Positions 1 through 10,074 of a stretch of 64,000 nt of DNA are shown here, one piece after another. The position numbers and the translations under genes were made by a program. Below the pieces are notes generated by a model that did no database searches, was not told the DNA's origin, and saw only the letters and a program-made list of their open reading frames with translations. The stretch's first letter is position 1; every line of letters begins with the position of its first letter. The stretch spans positions 712,501 to 776,500 of the forward strand of contig JADLSH010000216.1 of assembly GCA_016169945.1 (NCBI GenBank), written 5' to 3'. The stretch is from Trachythela sp. YZ-2020 (taxonomy: Eukaryota; Cnidaria; Anthozoa; Malacalcyonacea; Clavulariidae).

Positions 1-255
1 TACGCGTTGATATTACCTAAGCTACAAAAAGAGCTCGAAAGTGTTTATCTGGAACGTCTATTGTGGATGAGACAGCTTAGGAGGAATCATGTACATAAAA
101 AAGTAATGAACACGAGAGATGTGTTTATAAACAGTGACGACTTTGATCATGATGAGGCTTTGGAAGCAGCCGTTGATAAAAGAAAGTTTCTTCTGAAACG
201 TCTTTTAAAAGACAATGCTTATATTGAAGAGGGCGAAAATACTGATTCAGACTAG
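1..255 (+). CDS. C2HC-finger/acidic protein of element E, C-terminal part (cut by window start)
   Basis: The reading frame is open from base 1 to the TAG at 253-255. It gives the last 84 residues of the protein that is complete at 37690-38271. The visible part is a charged, probably helical region followed by an acidic tail (EEGENTDSD). The N-terminal finger and acidic segment lie outside the window. The function is not recognised; a nucleic-acid-binding accessory protein of the element is a reasonable inference. The identical frame in three copies suggests recent duplication or conservation. Confidence 0.8.
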   Translation, partial: YALILPKLQKELESVYLERLLWMRQLRRNHVHKKVMNTRDVFINSDDFDHDEALEAAVDKRKFLLKRLLKDNAYIEEGENTDSD

Positions 256-568
256 ACTTCCTCAACTACATTATATAAACAGATATAATATACTCTATGC
301 GAAGTGTAATAATATTTTAATAAAATTGTACACAAGACGTATATTTTCTCTATTTTCAATTGCGCATGCACACGTAATATAACTGAATGTTTAGTTACAG
401 TATGCTTTACGTATAACTTTTAATGTAAAGTAAAGTTATCCCAAAGGTGGAATTAAAAGTTTATCGCCTTAACCTCTTTATAATTATAATAACACGTCAC
501 AACTACTTTTACTATAGAAATATTGCCTGACCACGTACGGATATGAGCATTCGATATCCTTGACTTGT

Positions 569-948
569 TTACTTTTCCTCCAAAAAGATAAATAATTTAG
601 GATGCATTGAAATTGGTGGCTCTTTCTATAGTGATACGATTCTTCCAAGTCGTAAACGAACATGTGTTCTGGTGCCTTTTTTAACTCTCTTAAACGCTCA
701 AGGACGTTTTCGTGGCAATTGATTTTCAGTATTCTTGCAGCCTCGACAAACGAGTCCTAAACCAAATGCTTGCTATTAACACGTTCTATAGCTTCTATAC
801 CGTACGTCTGCCATCCTTCGTCTATATTACATTCGTTTTCCTGGCACAACTGCGTAATTTCATTTGCAACTGTATCAGCGTAAATTGCTTAAAAAAATTT
901 GAGTGTGGTTCAGATATAATCGACTTTCGTCAACAATGTAAATATCAT
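569..948 (-). pseudogene. Middle reading frame of element E, copy 1, frameshifted
   Basis: This copy corresponds to the frame at 38584-38961. It is read toward the interior of E, between the Bcl-2-like gene and the convergent C2HC gene. This copy is 380 bases long instead of 378 and has a disrupted segment near 890-910, so the frame is broken. It also carries the internal TAG stop seen in the other copies. No family is recognised. Confidence 0.5.
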
Positions 949-1326
949 CTTGCAACATATTTTTTTAAAGTACAACTTCGACGATTTTACGTCGTTGCTC
1001 CAAAGCGAAAGTTTTCAATTTGTGCTATCTATGTGTGCTCCCTACTTCGCCGTGTGAGAACTACAAGATCAGGCTAGTCAGTCGTTAACAACCTTTTTGT
1101 ACAAGCTCAGCAAAATCAAGCTTGGGCACTGTCGTTAAAGTACAATGTGTTCAGTCTTTCTGTCCTGCTTAAGCAATTTAAAGTCAATGAGGAAAATTAA
1201 TGGTTTGGGCAATGTCGTTAAAGTACAATGTGTTCACCCATGTACAACAGTTAATGACTTCTTAATGACTTTCGCTATTCAATTCCAATTAGTGATATTC
1301 AAATTACACGCGGTTAAGCTGTAACA

Positions 1327-1695
1327 CTAACCCACCAACCATGAAATTAAGCGTTGAAACCAAGACAGTTTAATTTCATAGCTCGCTAAATCAAATTGTT
1401 TTAAATCGTCTACACATATTCGAACGGCTTCTCGCACTGTTTCAGTGTCACAAAAATCGCTCACTTTGTAAACTAAAGCCAAGTAAGCCATAATTCTACC
1501 AGAATTTAAAGGCTTAGTCTCTTCATATGTTTGACATAAATTTTCAAACACATTATCTCTTACAATACTACATATCATGGAGTTATATGTATGTTCATGC
1601 TTTTCTAAAAGCAGTTTTATATAAAACCGTAAAGTATCCTGCGTTAATTCTACATTATTTTCCTTAAAAACATCCAGAATTAGCTGTTCTGCCAT
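1327..1695 (-). CDS. Bcl-2-like 122-residue protein of element E, copy 1
   Basis: The frame runs from ATG at 1695 to a stop at 1327 (122 aa). Seen: a mainly helical protein with NSGRI at residues 64-68 in a hydrophobic helix (about 63-78), preceded by F50, and an aromatic C-terminus SWFQRLISWL at 111-120. Known: Bcl-2 family proteins have a BH1 helix with an NWGR-type motif and a Trp-containing BH2 helix near the C-terminus. The spacing fits, but Ser replaces the usual Trp. I infer an apoptosis-regulator-like fold. No transmembrane tail is seen. The ATG lies in an AAGATGG-type context. Copy 3 (39341-39709) appears identical in protein; copy 2 is broken. Confidence 0.45.
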   Translation of the reverse strand: MAEQLILDVFKENNVELTQDTLRFYIKLLLEKHEHTYNSMICSIVRDNVFENLCQTYEETKPLNSGRIMAYLALVYKVSDFCDTETVREAVRICVDDLKQFDLASYEIKLSWFQRLISWLVG

Positions 1696-1931
1696 CTTGG
1701 AACAAAATGGCGAACTGTCGGAAACCTCTCGTTGTTTTAACGTCGTCGGAATGAATATAATTATAAATGCTCATTAATATGCATAACTCATACTCGGATT
1801 TGTTCGGATTATCCTCGAAATGAATTAATTAATTCAGATCATTAACATAATTAACTCATGAATTATGCAGGGTTAACTCGTTAAATTTTACGCATAAAAC
1901 TGGGCCCCATTAAGCCCCGCTCCATACTACT

Positions 1932-2010
1932 TATACCTGACGAATACGAGAAACGTAAACGAAGTGAGGAAATGAAAGCGCCAAATAAAAAGATACGCAC
2001 AGATAGTTAA
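1932..2010 (+). pseudogene. Gene G last exon, left copy, severed from its acceptor by E
   Basis: The frame reads IPDEYEKRKRSEEMK then APNKKIRTDS and a TAA at 2008-2010. The intact version is at 58393-58314 on the minus strand, where a pyrimidine-rich AG acceptor precedes it. Here E ends at 1931, so the acceptor and first bases of the exon have been replaced. The basic clusters (KRKR, NKK) look like a nuclear-localisation tail. The gene family is not recognised. Confidence 0.55.
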
Positions 2011-2119
2011 TTATTATAAAAGTATAGATTTATATTTAGTTAAATAGTTCGGTTGAAATTCAGAACAAAAATAGAAGTGACAAAAACAATACTTATTCCG
2101 TTAAGATAAACAATAGTAA

Positions 2120-2335
2120 TATTTATTAAGCTGAAACGCATTCTCTAAATGTAAATATATATTTAAAATTTTGTTAAAATAAGTCTTATATTTACTATTT
2201 CCTATGCAATATGCAACTTTAAGGAGTCGCTGTACTGGAAGATCAGGATCATTTAGAACAGCTGGGTTTTACTGCGAGGATGTAACTTCTCGTTAAGTGG
2301 CAACATTTTTGAAGTTGACCGCCGTAAGTACATTA
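2120..2335 (-). repeat. Dispersed repeat M, L-block copy
   Basis: A ~215-bp sequence also found at 18220-18435, 23630-23840, 49104-49325 and 57983-58205. It contains an AT-rich stretch and ends with a small GTCAAC...GTTGAC inverted repeat. Beside the N-type zinc-finger exons it sits immediately upstream of the fingers; here it sits in unrelated sequence. It is therefore a mobile or duplicated fragment rather than a fixed part of those genes. Confidence 0.7.
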
Positions 2336-2929
2336 TTATAGGTAAGCTAGATACCTGATGTAATCGGTCACTGAAAAGCCCCAATGGGGAGTGAGCTGAA
2401 TAATGTATGTAAGACTTATCTCAATTTCGCTTTTGTTCACAGTGTAGTTGGTTCATTTCATCAAACGTCCAGACTACTTGATTTGTGTAGCAGTTACTCC
2501 ATGTCTTGAGTGGATTTTGAATGAGAATGTCCTGTTATCTGTTTCAGAACAACCTTTGTTTATTAAAGCTAAGCAGTGCATGTTCACTCTTTCAAACTTT
2601 CAAATCCCGTTTTCCAACGTTATCGAAGCCAAAACAACCGGAATTTTTTGCTCAAAATACTTCTCGTGTACATCTATCCATGTGATAAGAAAATAACGAA
2701 AAAACCCGCGAAAACTATGATTCTGTAATACAAATCTATAGTAAACTGGGACCTCTGAGTCGGGTGGCGGCAATTCACTTGCGGCTTCACTTTCAACAAT
2801 AGATGCGTTATCCAGTCTATATCCAGGTCAGTGTCTCTGGCAAGTACGCACGTGTTCTTGGGTTCGATTCCTCGTTCTTTTCATTCACGAAATTTTCTCA
2901 CAATTTTTTCAAAAAGTTTTCCAATGTGG
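2336..2929. other. Block L flank without a supported gene
   Basis: It contains an 82-codon frame (2448-2696) shared with 57865-57617, which has no recognisable domain, and a stretch at 2865-2880 (GGGTTCGATTCC) resembling a tRNA B box. The latter might mark a SINE remnant, but no convincing A box or cloverleaf was found. Confidence 0.35.
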
Positions 2930-3002
2930 TAGGGTTCCAGTTAAGGTGCTGTTAAAACTATTTTCAACTCTCGTTTCCCGATTCTATTATATTGTTGTGA
3001 GA

Positions 3003-5056
3003 CAGAGGAGGTTGGACAGCAGGCCGCAAAGCATCATGGGTAATGAGCGTATGTTTCCACGTGCGGCCTCATTTATGCGTTGACTGCCGTGAAGTCAACA
3101 TCTCTGGCCATAGCAAATTCTGCGAAAATAGACGCTATTGTTACGGAGACTCAATGCCATCATTATGGATGTGTTTAGTGTTTTGTAATGGAGGTATAAC
3201 AAGGCTCTTTGAGTCTCTCTGAGGATTTATTTGTGCAGAAATCTCAAAGGCTGCGAGTGATCGTCTGTATTTGTAATGTACATTGTGCAACTAGTGAGGA
3301 GTGCAGTACAGACAGTTAACTAAATATTTATTGGCCAGATTGATTCTGCTGGCATCAAAGGATTCGACTTTTAATATGTATTTAGTTATTTATTTACCCA
3401 ATAGCACATTGTGACTACTGAAAACCCGCATATTGAGGTTGTCAAAGAACTTCTATATACTTTTTTGTAACAGAAATTACGGGTGAAATGTAGACAAAAC
3501 AAACTTTACAGTAATATACAGTTTCATTTTTATTGAAAATACATAGCACATACATATTCTCTACATATATAAATAAATATTAAAGAAAGCAAATATTCAC
3601 CAAGAAGGCAAATTAACAATACAATGATAGAATTCAACCCAAAATACAAATCTGTAAATAAACAACAAATTTTACTTCTAAAATTTTCTTCTAAAACTCA
3701 GCACTTATTTTAAACAGTAAAGTCCACTTCTTCAGAAAAAACGAGCAATCACTGCGTCAATTGTGGAAATTCGAGGTGTTCAACTTCAAAGATTGTTGAC
3801 AGAGATGGCATCGGATTAATACAATATGACGACGTACAGCCTACAAAAAAGATCAAAATAACGTTTACCTTACAAAATACTGCTCACATAGGTAGATCAA
3901 TAGTTATTGAAATAGCATGGGTGCATTCCAGAAAAAAAATTGAATAACAACGACAAAATATTCCATATTTGCGAGTCAAGGGCCATCAGACAACAAAATT
4001 GCAGACAGAGCCAGACACTAGCCCAGATATAAAATCTCTAAACACGCAAATAACTCCTAAATCTCCTAAAATTCATTCAAAAGTACTTTAACGCTTGCTC
4101 TAAAGAATAACGCTCTTTCTATTAAAGAGGTTTCAAGATTCATTGGGAAAAACAAGCTTTGGTGGCTCAATATCTTCCTAAACTATTAGATGCCATTTTG
4201 GCAAACGTCGAAATGACTATGATCACTTCGATGCCTAATATCTCGAAAACTGCCAGGGGATCACCGGGATCATTCCAGCAGATTTAAAGTTTATACATTT
4301 GTCTTCATCATTATACAAAAATTACGAAAATCGAACCATGGAAATTCTAGATACTTTAGTTTGAAAATTGTAAACAGACGCGGACTTTAGTCAACACGTC
4401 GCCAAGACACGACTAACTTCAATCATGAAAACAAACGAAAACACGTTTCATAATTTCTAAAATATCCATCAAAAACTGATCAAGCAAATGCGTTTAAACA
4501 TATAATTCATTGATATTACAAAAAGTTTAAAATATTTTAATAAAATGCAAATGATAAGAAGGGAAACTTCAAAACTTGGAGATAGTTATTTTTAGAAAGT
4601 GCAAAATCGTATTGAAAATTCAGCAGCGAATATCTCGAAAACGGTGAGTGGCGCGGATAGGTGGGGGCAGTTAAAACGAAAGATTAGGCTTTAATCTATC
4701 ACATTATGCGAAAATTAGCGAAATCGAACCATGGAAATTCGATATTTTCTATTTCAAAAGTTGATAGTTGAAACAGCCTCGTATTTCCACGTGACGCATA
4801 AGTGCCTGCATAAAATATAAAAATATAGTACAAAACGACGTTTACCTTCCAAAATTCTTCGCTTGGGAGTAGATTAATATTCATTGAACGGGTGTGCATC
4901 GAATTTAATTGCAAATTTGAATAACAAAGCGAAATATTTCCGTATTTATGAGACCAATGCAAATTTCACAGTCCACTTTCTTCTTGCGAGCGCTGAGAAA
5001 ATAGCGTCTCCTCATTGGTCGAAAAATATCATGTGACAGCTGTCCACCCTCCTCTG
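3003..5056. mobile_element. 2.05 kb non-autonomous DNA transposon, 9-bp TSD
   Basis: The ends are CAGAGGAGGTTGGACAGC and, inverted, CAGAGGAGGGTGGACAGC. They are flanked by GTTGTGAGA at 2994-3002 and 5057-5065. The right arm has the single, unoccupied GTTGTGAGA near 57335. The CAG start resembles hAT, but a 9-bp duplication is more typical of Mutator-like elements, so the superfamily is open. No transposase frame is visible. The interior (3840-4020, 4320-4380 and 4690-4960) has diverged internal repeats. Confidence 0.88.
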
Positions 5057-5697
5057 GTTGTGAGATATGGGGAGTGTATACTTTAGGTAGATTGACAACG
5101 ACCGATATGTTCAGGGTGGTTTCAGATATTGATAAACTACATTTAAGTTCTGTAAACGTATCTTAGGGGTCCATTCTAAATCTACCAATGTAGCAGTGTT
5201 GACTGAACTAGGCAGAATGCCGATGATTGTGCAAGTTTCAACCTTAGTTATCAAATACTGGCTAAGAGTTAATAGTTCAGTTTACGAAAGTCAATTAGTA
5301 GGAAAGGCAGCTCATGTGTGCCTTCAATCGAAGCAACAGGGTGTGAAATTCTCTGATTGCTTGTTAGATATGTGTAATTTCGAGCCTTTGTGCGATAATG
5401 AGATTCAATCTAAAAGTGATATTAATAATTTAGCTAAAGTTATTAAAAAGGAATTATGTAAGAGATGTGATACCACATGGAAAGATCAGATTCAACAGTG
5501 TAACAAATTACGAATCTTAAACCTTGTAAAACCAAACTTGGATTTTGAAAGTTATTTGTCCACGGTCAAAAATGTTAAACACCGTCAAGCGGTTACAAGG
5601 TTTAGGATCTCTGCACATAGATTTCCAGTTGAAGCCGGTAGATATGCTAATATTGACCATAAGTCACGTCTATGTCCTATTTGTGATTCAAATGATA

Positions 5698-6323
5698 TAC
5701 AGCTATTTCAATTAAGGTTGTCCCCGAGCAAAGCGGAAAAGTCGAATACGAGCGCGAAAGGCTTGCTGGGAATGGACCAAGAATTTGACAAACCTCAGTG
5801 GATTCCTAAGAAATTAGCAATAATAATTTCAAAGTAGGAACCTATTAAATGTTTTGTGGGCTGTTCTTTGTGGATAATTCCTTTGAGACGTTTTTATGCA
5901 TCAGTGGCTCAGAGTTGTGAATGAATCAAGGTGGCATTTATTGCTGACATACAATTTTGTGATGGAACAAGTTCCTGGCATTTTCCACTACGTTATAGCG
6001 ACAGGTCACATGAGTCACATAATAATCATAAGTTTTGCAGCACGTTTAATTGCGAATTGGTATACAGGGTGTATAAAAAACGAAACCTTTCGAAATTAAC
6101 ATATTCTTATTAACCATAAGATTTTATACCCTTGGGAATTTAAAATGCCTTCTAATCGTATGAGTAGCATAAAATCTTGTACTTAAGAACAATACGTTAA
6201 TGTCTTAGGAATCCACTGAGGTTTGTCAAATTCTTAATTTCTTAGCAATTCCCAGCAAGCCTTTCGCGCTCGTATTCGACTTTTCCGCTTTGCTCGGGGA
6301 CAACCTTAATTGAAATAGCTGTA
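5698..6323. mobile_element. MITE with ~130-bp terminal inverted repeats, left copy
   Basis: The ends read TACAGCTATTTCAATTAAGG in inverted orientation, and the similarity continues for about 75 bases and, with a gap, to ~130. It interrupts the LINE between the CPIC and GDEYHYF segments. The same element sits at 56066-56691, so the insertion predates the arm duplication. The target duplication is not clear (TA at most). The small frames inside it have no recognisable product. Confidence 0.82.
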
Positions 6324-6654
6324 GGTGACGAATATCATTACTTTTCAAACTGTCAAAATTACAAGTTAAAAAATCTCCAATGGAAATCAATAGTCGTTTT
6401 AGTTCACTAGGTAAATGCGACATATTTCTTTATTGTATATCCATGAATGACAAGAGCATAACAAGTTGTACAGCCAGATTCATTTATGAACTAACTAAAA
6501 TCTTCACTGAGTGTACCACATGTAAATAAGAAATTAGTTATAGTTTATACATGGTTGCTATGTTATATGCATAATAGTTTTGTTTTGTATTATCCTATGT
6601 ACCAATATTGGTGTAATGGAATAAATTATTCTTATTATTTTTTTCTATTTGTAA

Positions 6655-6850
6655 TTTGTAAACGTTTATTAGGTTGGTTAGGGTTAGTTTGGGAGTTAGG
6701 GTTAGTTTGGGCCTTTGGGGGTTAGGGTTAATTAGGATTATGACTTTTTTATGAGTACCAGTTGAGTATGAGAACTGCAGCAGGCTAGGTTTGATGTAAG
6801 GGTTAGAGACTTAGAGTCAGGCTATGCGGGCAAATGTGCAACCTTTATTT
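6655..6850. promoter_or_regulatory. 5' flank of P-type zinc-finger gene with TTAGGG-like motifs
   Basis: The sequence GGTTAGGGTTAGTTTGGGAGTTAGGGTTA and variants lie at 6674-6740. The same block precedes the first exon of P1 (19360-19390), P2 (24795-24825) and, inverted, at 48125-48155 and 55670-55730. The constant position upstream of exon 1 suggests promoter sequence rather than random telomeric debris. The spacing is too irregular for a telomere. Confidence 0.5.
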
Positions 6851-6859
6851 AGCCGCAAG

Positions 6860-7757
6860 ATTTTAAGAGCTTCCACTCGGAAGGAAATTTCCTTCCAAAA
6901 GGATATTTTGGCATTTGGAAGGAAAAATAAGAGGAAATGAGATTTGGAAGGAAATTGGAAGGAAATTTGGCCATTTCGAAGGAAAAGGGAAGGAAATTTT
7001 ACAATTTAAACTTTTTCAGTAATTTCTAGTAATTTAATAATTGTTAAACACTTTATTATGAACTTTTGAGTTAAATAATACATCGAATATTTACATAACC
7101 ATCAAGGATGAATGGGGGTAATTTGGGACTTAACAGGTCTTCAGTGGGTGAGACTGTGGGTGAGTAGAGTACTTGTACATAAATAACGCGGGCTCAATTT
7201 TTTTCGCGGTTTTTATAAACTAAAAACAAGCAGTCGAAAAAAGGGAAACTGTAATTTCTAAACCAAAAAAAATTTGTCAATTATGATGGCTTATATTGAG
7301 TCAACTTCTGAGTCAAGCTCATCAGAAGATGAAGCATAAGAATCTCGAGAAAATTCATAAAAAACTCGTTTAAGTAAAATGTCGTTTGAGAAAACAGACA
7401 ACAGAACATGTTTTTTCAGGTTAATTATCCTTATTCAAATTAATTTTGAACGGTATAGACTAATGACTATATACTACTCTACTCTGTAGTGATCTGGAAC
7501 ACTAATGTTGGATACTTGAATTTTGTACCATACGCAATGGTTAATTATTTTTCTAATATTAAATTAGAGATTCACTATTTGAATACTGCAGTACACCTTC
7601 AATTTACATCGGGAGTACAGTACAATACAAAATTTATTATACTGTTTTAAAAAAAATTGGAAGGAAAAATGGAAGGAAATTTAGGATTTTGGGAAGGAAA
7701 TTCTGCGAAAAAAAAGGACAAAACGAGAAATTTTACTTTGCCAAAGTGGAAGCACTA
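6860..7757. mobile_element. GGAAGGAAATTT-rich MITE, 5-bp TSD, left copy
   Basis: It is flanked by GCAAG at 6855-6859 and 7758-7762. The ends share a GCTTCCACT inverted repeat. Clusters of GGAAGGAAATT lie just inside both ends (6880-6995 and 7660-7705). Compared with P1 (19500-19530) it is inserted in the 5' leader of the zinc-finger gene. The same insertion lies at 54625-55527. Confidence 0.78.
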
Positions 7758-7798
7758 GCAAGAAGGACTTTTCGACTTTAGATTTTAGAAGGACGAAA

Positions 7799-7945
7799 AT
7801 GGAAGATAACTAATCCTGTTCAAGTTTTACATTCGCAGAAAACATGAGCGAGCAATCTAAAGCAACGAAACTTGTGTATTCTCCAAGAAGGCCCGTGAAA
7901 ACCGTCGGGAAATCAGACGAAAGTAGCAAATCGAAGTCGCTGTTA
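7799..7945 (+). pseudogene. P0: first exon of a P-type zinc-finger gene, nonsense and LINE-interrupted
   Basis: It is homologous to P1 exon 1 (19544-19702). The fifth codon is TAA (7811-7813) in place of a Leu codon. After base 7945 the exon is interrupted by the 4.3 kb LINE. Its remaining bases and the GTGAGT donor follow at about 12202-12216. The next exon is missing because the intron is cut at ~15385. The same nonsense codon is in the right-arm copy (54583-54425). Confidence 0.85.
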
Positions 7946-8259
7946 TAATAATATAATAATATAATAATATAATAATATATTTTTATTTACCACCTTTGGC
8001 AGAAGAATTACAGTGGTATTACAATTAAAGTATTTTAGAAAATTTTTACAACAATTTTTAAGATATGTAAAAGCTTCATCGATAATAATGTACATTTTAC
8101 TAGAATAGAGGAGAGCTATTATCTATGTATACAAATAGTTTTGTTTAGTTAACCATGTTCATTAGATTTTCAGTGTTTAAGATATGTAAAAACTACAATA
8201 ATGTACATTTTACTAGAATAAAAGGAGCTATTCCTATGTATACAAATGGTTTCGTTTAG

Positions 8260-10074
8260 TTAGCCATGTTCATTAAAATATTTCAACCAGGCAGCTCTAG
8301 GTATGAAAGATTGTTTATGTCTATCTGTGGATGATATTGGTGCCAGTAGTGGGTTATAACCTGTCCTTAAGTTATGTTCATGCGCGTTAGTTCTGCGAAT
8401 CAGTCTTTTACATGGGTGATTTTCTGAATTTAGTATGTTATTGTATTCGTTACTTGTTAAATAATTTCTTCTTGACGCAAGCGATTCAATTTTGTTTCTT
8501 GATAAGCCAATGATGTCTAAACAGCGATTTTGTACCCTTTCAATATCCTCCTTTAGGTAATATGGTAAGCCAGCCCAGATTGGTGCCGCATATTCCAGTA
8601 TGGGTCTTATCTTTGTGCAGTAGGTTGTTAGCCCTATATTGCTTGGGAGATTTGCTTTCCTGCAGACTCTCACGAAGTAGATTTTTACTTGCCTTCTTAA
8701 CAATATCTTGTACATGTGACTTCCATTTAAGGTCGTTTTGCATGGTAACCCCAAGGAGTTTAAATTTTGTGACTCTTTCAATCGTTTCGTTGCCTATACT
8801 GATACTTGGGGCTGGGCTTGATCTCGTAAATCCTATCCACATATCTTTTGTCTTACCGGTATTTAACTCCATTTTGTTTTGGGTAGCCCAGTCTTCCAAA
8901 AGATGCACTACTTCTTGCATTTTACTGTTTGATCCAGTAGAGACAAGTTCATATTGGCTACAATCATCGGCGTACTTACATATGGTTGTTGGAAGTTCGT
9001 TTGGAATACAATCTTCCATGTCATTGATATAAATGTTAAATAGCGTAGGGAGATAACAGCCCCTTGGGGGACACCAGCCGGTATTGTTTCCACTCTGGAG
9101 AGGGCATTTAGGAATTTAACTTGCTGTGTCCGATTGGTCAGAAAACTCTGACACCATAACCAAAATGACTTATTAACCCCATACTTCCCAACTTCGTTAG
9201 CAGGATCTCATGATCGACGAGGTCGAACGCTTTCCGGAAATCTATAAACAGCGCATGTACACCATCATGTGGGCTGCCTTTATCTGTGGCGTCATACCAA
9301 TCCTGAGTCATGCTTGTCAAAGCGCTAACTGTTGATCTACCCTCGTAAACGCGTGCTGGTTGGTTTTAATTTTAAGATCAGCTTGGTTTAGCTTTAATTG
9401 TACCTTCTCCAAGACTTTTGCGACTTGCGGTAGGATTGAAATCTGCCTGAAGTCAGTACTTAAATCCTCAGGATTGTTTACCTTCGGAACAGGGCTAATC
9501 AGAGCATGTTTATAAGGGCTTGGGTATTTACATTGGAGGATACTAGCGCAGATAATTTCGTGGATACTCGGGGCTAGTTCTTCATGGAAACGCTTTAGTA
9601 CCCATGCAGGTACACCGTCAACACCGGTTGCCTTCTTGGGATTTAAAAACTTTAATATTGTCTTTACTTGTCCGATGCTTGGTAGTGGCGGTTCGTGGTC
9701 TATAATTTCTACCTCTGCGACCCTGGCTGCCAAGGAATTTGGAACTCGGTTGGCCCAGGGAGCAATAAATGCATCAAGTAACTTATTCGCCGTTGACTTT
9801 AAATCCATTTGCGTTATATGTGTTGGTGTAAAGAGGACTGTTTTCCGGCTCCACATAATGAGTAAATACATGTAAACCACTTCCTTGGATTAGAAAAGCG
9901 GATAGAGCTTGCTTTATTCTCATAATACCTTTGTTTAGCGTTCGTAATTAGATTAGCAACTTTAGCACAAAGTTTCCTATATTCATATTTGTCTCCTTTA
10001 GTAAATGCTGTTTGTCTTGCTCTTATTTGAGTCTTTATATAGGGCGTCATCCACTCTTTATCGTTTGGGTGCAT
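8260..10074 (-). pseudogene. LINE ORF2 reverse transcriptase, frameshifted
   Basis: The order of RT blocks is preserved but spread over several frames: LISPVPKVNNPEDL and the following block (9880-9317), FIDFRKAFDLVDHEIL (9320-9138), PAGVPQGAVIS (9093 region), KYADD, the catalytic YADD box (9019-8900), KLLGVTMQNDLKWKSHV (~8780), then RPILEYAAPIWAGLP and the C-terminal part to 8260. At least four frame changes make it inactive if the sequence is accurate. Confidence 0.9.

Larger units (their letters stand above)
1..1931 (+). mobile_element. Element E, copy 1 (partial, outer part of one terminal repeat)
   Basis: The sequence is nearly identical to 38014-39943 and to the reverse complement of 33904-35770. 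It contains the end of the C2HC/acidic gene, a decayed middle frame and the Bcl-2-like gene. The outer boundary is CCATACTACT at 1931, followed by TATACC (1932-1937), the exon of gene G. The comparable E end at 39943 is followed by GGTATA. Together with the empty site GGTATA at 58387-58392, this implies a 6-bp target duplication. Confidence 0.88.
2930..6645 (+). pseudogene. 5'-truncated LINE (L2/CR1-like), 3' end of reverse transcriptase, split by two insertions
   Basis: The segments are about 2930-2993, 5066-5697 and 6324-6645. In order they encode the post-RT region with EIWGVYTLGRL, ELGRMPMIVQV, RFRISAHRFPVEAGRY, the CPIC motif of a terminal zinc knuckle, then GDEYHYFSNC, followed by an AATAAA-like signal and a TTATT-rich tail. 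This layout matches the C-terminus of CR1/L2-type LINE ORF2. The fragment is broken by a 2.05 kb transposon (3003-5056) and by a MITE (5698-6323). The counterpart in the right arm lacks the first insertion. Confidence 0.8.

Noticed and set aside
2448..2696. An 82-codon frame conserved in both arms
   Set aside because: Conservation follows from the inverted duplication. It has no domain and no splice context.
2830..2895. Possible tRNA or SINE, from a GGTTCGATTCC motif
   Set aside because: A B-box-like string alone; no paired acceptor or anticodon stem and no convincing A box.
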